NCBI GenBank assembly: GCA_018056215.1
Contig: JAGPGB010000095.1
Coordinates: 1 to 5,197 of the forward strand
Source: Bacteroidales bacterium
Lineage (GTDB): Bacteria; Bacteroidota; Bacteroidia; Bacteroidales; DTU049
Direction of reading: 5' to 3'
DNA: 5,197 nt
Under the pieces are notes generated by a model. It was not told where the DNA came from. It did no database searches and saw nothing but the letters and a program-made list of their open reading frames with translations. How positions within the stretch are numbered: the stretch's first letter is position 1; each line of letters opens with the position of its first letter. Positions 1-5,197 of this stretch are shown piece after piece. Both the position numbers and the translations under genes were made by a program.

Positions 1-158
1 AGATATTCGCAGAAATAGATCAATTAGAAAAAACTAGATTTCATTATAGCACTATTGTATCTCACAAAGATATTTATTATATACCTCTATTTATAGCTTT
101 TATTTTATTAATATTTGAAGGATTAATAAGATGGGCGATACTTAAACAAAGAGTGTAA
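1..158 (+). CDS. BatA/BatB-type VWA membrane protein, C-terminal fragment
   Basis: Only the last 51 codons are present (frame starting at base 3, TAA stop at 156-158); the gene starts left of the window. The visible peptide opens with IFAEIDQLEKTRF, which resembles the segment that follows the von Willebrand factor A domain in Bacteroidota BatA and BatB proteins (typically like 'I..EID.LEKT'). A single hydrophobic segment follows at about residues 24-42 (IYYIPLFIAFILLIFEG), then a short basic tail (LIRWAILKQRV), as expected for the C-terminal membrane anchor of this family. The LIRWAILK ending looks more like BatA than BatB, but 51 residues cannot settle this, so no symbol is given. Bat proteins are membrane-anchored VWA proteins usually encoded with a MoxR ATPase and a DUF58 protein; their biochemical role is poorly defined. 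The gene converges on the atp operon and no further plus-strand gene follows, so it is probably the last gene of its unit here. Confidence 0.72.
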   Translation, partial: IFAEIDQLEKTRFHYSTIVSHKDIYYIPLFIAFILLIFEGLIRWAILKQRV

Positions 159-297
159 AATCAAGTTACATTGTTTTGTTAAACTTTGTATGTCATGGCA
201 ATATTTTTTATTTATAAACCCCTAAAACGACTTTGATATTCATCTTTTTGTTTTATAATAGGTTCAAAAATCGACCATGGTACTTTTTATTAAACTA

Positions 298-327
298 TTT
301 TTGTAATAATATATATCATTACAAAAA
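298..327. repeat. AT-rich inverted repeat in the convergent gap
   Basis: The left arm TTTTTGTAAT (298-307) is perfectly complementary to ATTACAAAAA (318-327), with ten AT-only bases and one C between the arms. Each arm has a single G or C, so the hairpin would be weak. It lies 140 bases after the Bat-type stop and could act as a poor plus-strand terminator, but no T-run follows the right arm on that strand. It may simply be chance symmetry in AT-rich DNA. Confidence 0.35.
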
Positions 328-380
328 TGTAAGTTTATAAGAAAAAATATGACATTAAAAGTTAAACATTTTTATATAAT

Positions 381-414
381 AAAGAGAGAGCATATTAGCA
401 AATATGCTCTCTCT
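381..414 (-). terminator. Probable terminator of the atp operon (possibly bidirectional)
   Basis: The arms AGAGAGAGCATATT (383-396) and AATATGCTCTCTCT (401-414) form a perfect 14-bp stem with a four-base loop. On the minus strand the stem begins about 35 bases after the atpG stop and is followed by a short T-rich stretch reading TTATTATATA, as expected for an intrinsic terminator of the atp transcript. On the plus strand the stem is followed by CATATAATTTTTT with six Ts at 422-427, so it could also stop read-through from the Bat-type gene. The U-tract on the minus side is broken by A residues, so efficiency is uncertain. Confidence 0.72.
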
Positions 415-449
415 CATATAATTTTTTATAAATCAAAAAAACAATTCAA

Positions 450-1313
450 TTATCCTTTAAGGGCTTCTACACCATTAGCTATTTCTATTAATTCTTTAGT
501 GATGGCGTCTTGACGTGCTTTATTATATTGTAAATTCAAATCCTTTAATAATTCTTTTGCGTTATCAGTGGCTTTACTCATCGCCGTCATTCTAGCTCCA
601 TGCTCACTGACAGAAGAATCTAGAAATATTTGGTAAGCAATAGTGTTTAAATATTTAGGTAAAAGTATTTTAGCAAATTCATTTTTTTCTGGCTCTAAAA
701 TAAATAAGTCATTGTCGCTATTTTCTTTTTTAAAAGTTAAAGGTAAAAATTGGTAATTATTTACATATTGTTGAGCAGCATTTTTAAATTTGTTATGTAT
801 GAAAACAATTTTTTTATATTTCATCTCCATAAAATCTTTTACCCATTGAGCAGATAAATTTTTAATAATATCATAATCTAATTTATCTATCAGTTCATCA
901 TATTTAGCTATTATTGGATAATTGTTTTTCTTAATGCCATCAAAAACTTTTTTCCCTATTGTTATTATTTCCAAATTATTTCTTTCTTCGTTTGAGAGGC
1001 TATTTACATAATTATTAACTTCTCTAACGACATTAGCATTAAAAGTGCCACACAATCCTCTATTAGATGAAAAAGCTACAAGTAATATTTTACCTTCAGT
1101 ACGTTCATTAAAAAAAGTAGAGATAGAGGCATTATCTTCATCAAATACCAATTGTAGAAAATCAGTTAATATTTTTGAATATTCTCTTAGATGTATTATT
1201 CTATCTTGTGTTCTTCTAAGTTTAGCTGCAGATACTAGCTTCATTGCTTGAGTTATCTGCTGTGTGGACTCAATAGATTTAATACGTGTTTTAATAGCTT
1301 TTAATGTAGCCAT
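450..1313 (-). CDS. atpG: ATP synthase F1 subunit gamma
   Basis: Gamma is the central rotor shaft of F1: its long N- and C-terminal helices form a coiled coil inside the alpha3beta3 head, and its foot sits on the c-ring. The 287-residue product matches the family's usual length. The N-terminal helix is typical (LKAIKTRIKSIESTQQITQAM at about 4-24, then KLVSAAKLRR). The conserved SSNRGLCGTFN lies at 82-92, the C-terminal EHGARMTAMSKATDNA at 237-252, and the family signature region ITKELIEIANGVEAL at 271-285. In the signature, V follows G where A is more common, a mild variation. The ATG start is three bases after the atpA stop, so the two genes are almost certainly co-transcribed and probably translationally coupled. 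This is the last gene of the operon; the hairpin at 383-414 follows it and atpD/atpC do not. Confidence 0.97.
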   Translation of the reverse strand: MATLKAIKTRIKSIESTQQITQAMKLVSAAKLRRTQDRIIHLREYSKILTDFLQLVFDEDNASISTFFNERTEGKILLVAFSSNRGLCGTFNANVVREVNNYVNSLSNEERNNLEIITIGKKVFDGIKKNNYPIIAKYDELIDKLDYDIIKNLSAQWVKDFMEMKYKKIVFIHNKFKNAAQQYVNNYQFLPLTFKKENSDNDLFILEPEKNEFAKILLPKYLNTIAYQIFLDSSVSEHGARMTAMSKATDNAKELLKDLNLQYNKARQDAITKELIEIANGVEALKG

Positions 1314-1316
1314 AAT

Positions 1317-2906
1317 TTATTTTTTTTCTTCAAATTGTTTAGATACTTCTTTAGCTAGGTCAGTCAATTTATTTTCTATTTCTTCATTAATAACACCTTG
1401 CTTTAAAGTTTCTAAAATTTCAGGATGTAAAGATTCTAATTTATGAAGGTAAGTTTCTTCAAAATTTCTAACTTTATTAATAGGGACATTTCTTATTAAG
1501 CCATGAGTACCTACAAACATTATTGCTATTTGTTTCTCAACTGACATAGGAGAATATTGAGGTTGTTTTAGCAGTTCTACATTACGAGCACCTTTATCTA
1601 ATACTGCCATAGTAGCAGCATCGAGATCGCTTCCAAATTTAGTAAAAGCTTCTAGCTCTCTATATTGGGCTTGGTCTATTTTTAGTGTGCCAGCGACTTT
1701 TTTCATAGCTTTTAATTGAGCGTTACCACCAACTCGACTCACAGATATTCCTACATTAATAGCCGGACGTATACCAGCATTGAATAGATCTGTCTCTAGG
1801 AATATTTGTCCATCAGTAATAGAAATCACATTAGTAGGAATATAAGCCGAAACGTCTCCTGCTTGTGTTTCTATAATTGGCAGAGCTGTTAATGACCCAC
1901 CACCTTTTACTTTATCTCTAATACTCTCTGGGAGATCATTCATTTGTTTAGCTACTTCATCATTTCTAATAATCTTTGCTGCACGTTCGAGTAGTCGAGA
2001 ATGCAAATAAAATATATCTCCAGGATAAGCTTCACGTCCAGGAGGACGACGAAGTAGTAAAGATACTTCTCTATATGATACAGCTTGCTTAGACAAGTCA
2101 TCATACACTACCAATGCATCTCTACCAGTATCACGAAAATATTCTCCTATTGCTGCACCAGCATATGGAGCATATAATCTATATGCTGCAGGATCCGAAG
2201 CGGGAGCAGATATTACAACTGTATAAGGCATAGCACCTTTATCTTCAAGGATTTTAACTGTTTGAGCTACAGTACTACTTTTTTGACCTACAGCCACATA
2301 AATGCAATAAACAGGTTTACCTTTTTCATAATTTTCTCGTTGATTGATAATAGTATCTATAACAATAGCAGTCTTACCTGTTTGTCTATCGCCGATGATC
2401 AACTCACGTTGTCCACGACCGATAGGTATCATAGCATCGATGGCTTTGATACCTGTCTGCAGAGGCACATTCACAGGTTCGCGAAATATCACGCCAGGTG
2501 CTATTCTTTCTAATGGCATTTCATAAAGTTCTCCCTCAATAGGTCCTTTACCATCAATAGGTTCGCCCAGAGTATTAATTACTCGCCCTAGTAATCCTTC
2601 ACCAGTCATTATGGAGGCTATTCTATTTAGTCTCTTTACTTTATCACCTTCTTTTATTTCGCTTATTTCACCTAATACCACAATACCTACATTATCTATC
2701 TCTAAATTAAGCACTATACCTTTGATACCTGATTTAATAAATTCCACCATCTCTCCCGATTGCACTTTACCTAACCCATATACACGAGCTATGCCATCAC
2801 CTACTTGCAAAACTGATCCTATCTCCTCTAAATTACTCTCGAGATCTAACCCAGCTATTTCTTGACGAATAAGTGCTATTACTTCTGAAGGCCTTATTTC
2901 TGACAT
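1317..2906 (-). CDS. atpA: ATP synthase F1 subunit alpha
   Basis: Alpha alternates with beta in the F1 head; it binds nucleotide at non-catalytic sites and supplies the arginine finger to the catalytic site on beta. At 529 residues it has the normal length. The N-terminal beta-barrel domain (about 25-95) contains VGDGIARVYGL. The nucleotide-binding domain has a Walker A motif GDRQTGKT at 172-179 and a Walker B region ALVVYDD at 264-270. The alpha/beta family signature PAINVGISVS is at 381-390, immediately followed by R391 of SRVGG, the expected arginine finger. The helical C-terminal domain ends in a charged tail. The non-catalytic Q175 of the P-loop (RQTGKT) is typical of alpha and excludes beta. 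The ATG is preceded by an A-rich leader without a Shine-Dalgarno sequence. It follows atpH after 63 bases and precedes atpG by three. Confidence 0.98.
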   Translation of the reverse strand: MSEIRPSEVIALIRQEIAGLDLESNLEEIGSVLQVGDGIARVYGLGKVQSGEMVEFIKSGIKGIVLNLEIDNVGIVVLGEISEIKEGDKVKRLNRIASIMTGEGLLGRVINTLGEPIDGKGPIEGELYEMPLERIAPGVIFREPVNVPLQTGIKAIDAMIPIGRGQRELIIGDRQTGKTAIVIDTIINQRENYEKGKPVYCIYVAVGQKSSTVAQTVKILEDKGAMPYTVVISAPASDPAAYRLYAPYAGAAIGEYFRDTGRDALVVYDDLSKQAVSYREVSLLLRRPPGREAYPGDIFYLHSRLLERAAKIIRNDEVAKQMNDLPESIRDKVKGGGSLTALPIIETQAGDVSAYIPTNVISITDGQIFLETDLFNAGIRPAINVGISVSRVGGNAQLKAMKKVAGTLKIDQAQYRELEAFTKFGSDLDAATMAVLDKGARNVELLKQPQYSPMSVEKQIAIMFVGTHGLIRNVPINKVRNFEETYLHKLESLHPEILETLKQGVINEEIENKLTDLAKEVSKQFEEKK

Positions 2907-2944
2907 ATTTATTATTTTTTAATTTTTTACTTAAATGATTCTAA

Positions 2945-2970
2945 ATTCAAAATTGATAAAAAATTTGAAT
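2945..2970. repeat. Weak inverted repeat in the atpH-atpA spacer
   Basis: ATTCAAA (2945-2951) pairs with TTTGAAT (2964-2970). After one A-A mismatch the pairing continues for two more bases. The right arm ends on the first base of the atpH stop codon. The stem has only one G-C pair per arm, so it would be unstable. It may be chance in AT-rich sequence or a minor mRNA processing site in the 63-base spacer between atpH and atpA. Confidence 0.25.
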
Positions 2971-3521
2971 TAGTATTTTTTCTCATATTCTTTTCTCATT
3001 ATTTGTTTGCGAGCTTGTATTAATCTAGTCCTTAAGCTTTTATCTATCATGTAATCATAAAAATTTACAACAAATCCTCCAAGTATTTCCTTGTCAATAT
3101 TTTCATTAAACTGCAATGATTTATTAGGAAAAAAATTATTTATCTTTAATTCTAATTTTTGTAGAAGTGCATCATTAAAAGGTTGAGCAGTAGTTATTGT
3201 AACGTTTAAAATATCATTAGCTTCATTATAAAATTCCTCATATGCTTTTACAATATCATGAAAAATCACAATTCGAGATTTACGTAATAATAAATTTAAG
3301 AACTTCAACGTTAGAGGAGCAATAAATTCAGAGAAAATATTTGAAAATAATTTCTCTTTTTTTTCTTGTCTAATAATTGGACTTTGCAAAACTATACGTA
3401 AATCATTATTTTCGCTCAAAATTTTATCTATCAATATAAGATCATTATATACACGCTCTGAGATATCTAACTCAGTGGCTAGGTCTAGAAGAGATTTCGC
3501 ATAACGTTGAGCTACATTCAT
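2970..3521 (-). CDS. atpH: ATP synthase F1 subunit delta
   Basis: Delta (OSCP-type) sits on top of the F1 head and links it to the b-subunit stalk, completing the stator. The 183-residue product matches the usual length of about 180. The N-terminal helical domain begins with the characteristic AQRYAKSLLDLA (4-15) and includes the SPIIRQEKKEKLF stretch (47-59). The C-terminal domain carries the family signature region ILGGFVVNFYDYMIDKSLRTRL (about 146-167), with the conserved GG, and ends in a basic tail (RKQIMRKEYEKKY). The gene begins seven bases after the atpF stop, with an A-run rather than a Shine-Dalgarno sequence before the ATG. Delta is the least conserved F1 subunit, but its position between atpF and atpA supports the call. 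Confidence 0.95.
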   Translation of the reverse strand: MNVAQRYAKSLLDLATELDISERVYNDLILIDKILSENNDLRIVLQSPIIRQEKKEKLFSNIFSEFIAPLTLKFLNLLLRKSRIVIFHDIVKAYEEFYNEANDILNVTITTAQPFNDALLQKLELKINNFFPNKSLQFNENIDKEILGGFVVNFYDYMIDKSLRTRLIQARKQIMRKEYEKKY

Positions 3522-3528
3522 AATTTTT

Positions 3529-4020
3529 TTAGTTAAAATTTATTTTTTCTATTTGTTCTTCAATGATTTTTTTACTTACTTCTGGATTTTGGAGTTCATG
3601 TTCTAGAACTTTTTGAGCTATATTCAAAGAAATATCTGCTATCTCTACTCGTATTTCCTCGATAGCTCTTTGTTTTTCATTTTTGATTTCTATTCTAGCA
3701 GTTTCTATGATATTATCTGCTTCTTTACGAGCTTGTTCCTGAGCTTGAGCTATTATTTTATCTTTTATTTGTCTAGCTTCTGATAAGATAGCGTCTCTTT
3801 CTTCTTTAGCTTGTTGCAATAGAATTTCATTCTGAGCTTGCATGTCAGCCATTTCTTTTCTGACCTTTTCAGCTTGTTCTAATGCATTTGCAATGGTTTC
3901 TTCTCGCTTTTTGATAGCATTGATAATCGGTTTCCATGCGAATTTTCTAAGGACAAGGAAAACCAAAATAAATGTTATAGTTGTCCAGAATACTAAACCA
4001 AAACTTGGATTTATTAACAT
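3529..4020 (-). CDS. atpF: ATP synthase Fo subunit b
   Basis: Subunit b forms the peripheral stalk: one membrane anchor next to subunit a and a long dimeric helix reaching up to delta. The 163-residue product has a single hydrophobic segment at about 8-25 (GLVFWTTITFILVFLVLR). A continuous highly charged helix rich in E, K, Q and A follows from about 30 to 140, suited to a coiled coil. The KKRE motif (R39) corresponds in position to the conserved arginine near the membrane in E. coli b. Length is normal and there is no sign of a b' paralogue, so the stalk is probably a homodimer. The ATG at 4020 lies directly after an AT-only leader. The gene is separated from atpE by 67 bases containing a strong hairpin, which may lower its transcription relative to atpE. 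Confidence 0.95.
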   Translation of the reverse strand: MLINPSFGLVFWTTITFILVFLVLRKFAWKPIINAIKKREETIANALEQAEKVRKEMADMQAQNEILLQQAKEERDAILSEARQIKDKIIAQAQEQARKEADNIIETARIEIKNEKQRAIEEIRVEIADISLNIAQKVLEHELQNPEVSKKIIEEQIEKINFN

Positions 4021-4037
4021 AGTTTTTAAAATTTTTT

Positions 4038-4080
4038 AAAAAAAATAAATCTTTGCGAGGTGAACGAACACCTCGCAAAG
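4038..4080 (-). terminator. Intra-operon hairpin with T-run after atpE (partial terminator or mRNA stabiliser)
   Basis: CTTTGCGAGGTG (4051-4062) and CACCTCGCAAAG (4069-4080) form a perfect 12-bp stem with a six-base loop, and 7 of the 12 pairs are G-C in otherwise AT-rich DNA. On the minus strand it starts seven bases after the atpE stop and is followed by ATTTATTTTTTTT, with eight consecutive Ts at 4038-4045. This is the layout of an intrinsic terminator. Because atpF, atpH, atpA and atpG continue in the same direction right after it, complete termination is unlikely unless another promoter exists. Inference: it attenuates transcription, or protects the 3' end of a processed atpB-atpE message, so that more c subunit is made. 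It does not look like a terminator in the plus direction. Confidence 0.68.
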
Positions 4081-4087
4081 TAATTAT

Positions 4088-4288
4088 TTACTTAATAAGT
4101 GCTACTACCACTCCGAAAAGTGATACACCTTCTATAAGAGCACAAGCAATAATCATTGCAGTTTGGATTTTATTAGAGGCTTCAGGTTGACGAGCTATAC
4201 CATCCATAGCATGTTTACCAATTGTACCTATACCATAAGCACAACCTATTACTACTAATGCTGCTCCAATACTTGATAAAGATATCAT
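4088..4288 (-). CDS. atpE: ATP synthase Fo subunit c
   Basis: Subunit c is the proteolipid that forms the rotating proton-carrying ring. The 66-residue product is a two-helix hairpin. The first helix (about 5-28) has the small-residue pattern G15, G19, G21, G24 that lets helices pack in the ring. The polar loop ARQPEA spans 32-37, and the second helix (about 43-65) carries the ion-binding carboxylate E53 in ALIEGVSLFG. Residues expected for sodium coupling are absent: E53 is followed by GV rather than S-T, and no glutamine occupies the matching place in helix 1 (I20 by alignment to the RQP loop). Proton coupling is therefore inferred. The protein is compact, with almost no residues beyond the helices. 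The ATG follows the atpB stop by 21 bases with an A-rich leader, and a strong hairpin follows the stop. Confidence 0.97.
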   Translation of the reverse strand: MISLSSIGAALVVIGCAYGIGTIGKHAMDGIARQPEASNKIQTAMIIACALIEGVSLFGVVVALIK

Positions 4289-4309
4289 ATTTTTATATTT
4301 TTGGGGTTA

Positions 4310-5197
4310 TTAATTCTCATGATGTTGTGGCATTGCTAATCCTATAAATAAAGAAGTTAATATAGTAAATATATAAGCTTGTAGAAAAGCTACCAATAGT
4401 TCAATAAAGTACATAAAAAAGTCTAGTATTATTGATACAGGTGCCATTGCTGCTGAACCAATAATAAATATTACCGATACTATACTTAAAATGATAATAT
4501 GTCCTGCTGTAATATTTGCAAAAAGTCGTACCATCAATGCAAAAGGTTTTGTAAACATTCCAATAATCTCTGTAGGTATTAAAATCGGATACAACCACAG
4601 TGGTGCATTAGGATTAGCAAATATATCTCTCCAATAATTTTTATTTCCACTAAAATTGATTACTATCAAAGCTATGACTGCTAGAGTCATTGTAACTGCT
4701 ATATTACCTGATACATTAGCTCCAAATGGGAAAAATGGTATTATTCCCATTATATTATTTAATAAAATAAAAAGAAATAATGTAAGTAAATATGGCACAT
4801 ATTTCCAATATTTGTTTGCTGGCAATGTGTCTTTTGCTATTCCATTTATAATAAAATCAAATATCATATCCATCAATGCTTGAAAGCCTTTGGGAGCTTT
4901 ATCAGGATTTTTTTTGTATTTATTTCCTACAGGTATTAAAAGAGCACATAATATAATGGCAGATAAAAAAAGTGAAAATACATTTTTTGTAATCGATATA
5001 TCTATCAATGAGGCATTTTCTATAATATTGCCAGCATTATCTATTTTTACTATACGTCCTTCTTTAGGACCTTCTTCAGCTATTTTATAATTTAAATATG
5101 GTTGATGACCATGATGAAATTTTGCAGATGAAAACATAACTAATTTGCCATTGTCTATCAATATGACAGGTAATGGCAAAGAAATATGTTTTTCTCC
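4310..5197 (-). CDS. atpB: ATP synthase Fo subunit a, 5' end beyond window
   Basis: Subunit a forms the two proton half-channels against the c-ring. The frame is open to the right edge, giving at least 295 residues. Within the frame, the codon at 5177-5179 is TTG, but six more sense codons (GEKHIS) precede it and no ATG is visible near the 5' end, so the real start lies outside. Numbering from that TTG, the first 57 or so residues form a polar segment with PLPVILIDNGK and SSAKFHHGH, typical of the extended N-terminus of Bacteroidota subunit a. Hydrophobic helices follow at about 66-85, 126-150, 157-177, 191-210 and across 215-284. The essential channel arginine is R218 in MVRLFANITAGH, with H227 nine residues later and E260 and Q267 in the last helix. 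The tail PQHHEN ends 21 bases before atpE. It is the first atp gene seen here; others may precede it. Confidence 0.96.
   Translation of the reverse strand, partial: GEKHISLPLPVILIDNGKLVMFSSAKFHHGHQPYLNYKIAEEGPKEGRIVKIDNAGNIIENASLIDISITKNVFSLFLSAIILCALLIPVGNKYKKNPDKAPKGFQALMDMIFDFIINGIAKDTLPANKYWKYVPYLLTLFLFILLNNIMGIIPFFPFGANVSGNIAVTMTLAVIALIVINFSGNKNYWRDIFANPNAPLWLYPILIPTEIIGMFTKPFALMVRLFANITAGHIIILSIVSVIFIIGSAAMAPVSIILDFFMYFIELLVAFLQAYIFTILTSLFIGLAMPQHHEN

Larger units (their letters stand above)
159..449. other. Non-coding convergent intergenic region
   Basis: This 291-base AT-rich gap lies between the stop of the plus-strand Bat-type gene and the stop of atpG on the minus strand. Only tiny ORFs of about ten codons are present (for example from the ATG near 189), and none has supporting features. 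It contains two inverted repeats, annotated separately at 298-327 and 383-414. I see no tRNA or recognisable RNA gene in it, and a promoter is not expected because both flanking genes end here. Confidence 0.75.

Noticed and set aside
180..188. TAAACTTTG, resembling the Bacteroidota -7 promoter element TAnnTTTG
   Set aside because: The spacing is one base too long, no clear upstream TTTG element is at the right distance, and no plus-strand gene follows before the convergent atpG end.
159..449. CRISPR array, tRNA or small protein gene in the intergenic gap
   Set aside because: No direct repeats with spacers, no cloverleaf-like sequence and no ORF beyond about ten codons could be found there.
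1045..1446. Two plus-strand ORFs of about 60-68 codons opposite atpG and the end of atpA
   Set aside because: They lie entirely antisense to well-conserved atp genes, have no recognisable motif and look like shadows of the real coding frames.
2262..2865. Plus-strand ORFs of 60-84 codons opposite atpA
   Set aside because: They are antisense to the P-loop and N-terminal regions of alpha, whose conservation explains the open frames; composition is low-complexity and no family is recognisable.
2949..2957. Minus-strand CAATTTTG in the atpH-atpA spacer as a possible internal -7 element
   Set aside because: It has one mismatch to the consensus and no partner element about 20 bases upstream; such matches are common by chance in AT-rich DNA.
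3842..4039. Plus-strand ORF of 65 codons opposite the start of atpF
   Set aside because: Its hydrophobic look comes from the complement of the b-subunit membrane segment and the charged helix; it has no independent support.
4401..4598. Minus-strand 65-codon ORF within atpB in another frame
   Set aside because: It is rich in Y, F and N, as expected from out-of-frame reading of AT-rich membrane-protein DNA, and sits wholly inside the conserved channel region of subunit a.
4656..5090. Two plus-strand ORFs of 66-75 codons opposite atpB
   Set aside because: They are antisense to conserved helices of subunit a, and their hydrophobicity mirrors that of the real gene.

Overview
The window is AT-rich (roughly 70% A+T by eye) and holds most of an F-type ATP synthase operon, all on the minus strand. 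In transcription order it reads atpB (subunit a, 5' end cut by the right edge), atpE (c), atpF (b), atpH (delta), atpA (alpha) and atpG (gamma). The last 51 codons of an unrelated plus-strand gene, a BatA/BatB-type von Willebrand factor A membrane protein, lie at the left edge and converge on the operon. The host is most likely a low-GC member of Bacteroidota or a close relative. The reasons are the B-E-F-H-A-G order with no beta/epsilon genes after gamma, the Bacteroidota-style extramembrane N-terminal segment of subunit a, the adjacent Bat-type gene, and A-rich leaders without Shine-Dalgarno sequences. A genus cannot be named from this sequence alone.

Layout from left to right. 1-158: Bat-family C-terminus (+). 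159-449: non-coding convergent gap holding an AT-only inverted repeat (298-327) and a strong hairpin (383-414) that probably ends the atp transcript. 450-1313: atpG. 1317-2906: atpA. 2907-2969: AT-rich spacer with a weak inverted repeat. 2970-3521: atpH. 3529-4020: atpF. 4021-4087: spacer with a perfect 12-bp GC-rich hairpin followed by a T-run. 4088-4288: atpE. 4310-5197: atpB, incomplete.

The membrane part Fo (a, the c-ring and b) moves protons and turns the ring. Gamma carries that rotation into the alpha/beta head, and delta plus b form the stator. Beta and epsilon (atpD, atpC) are needed for a working enzyme but are not in the window, so they must lie beyond the right edge or elsewhere in the genome. 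All subunits present look intact, with expected lengths and key residues.

I do not see a previously undescribed system here. The observation most worth following up is the terminator-like hairpin directly after atpE inside the operon. It is well placed to give the multi-copy c subunit more mRNA than the genes downstream. A caution for annotation: the apparent TTG start of atpB at 5179 is very probably false, because the reading frame stays open to the window edge with family-like sequence.
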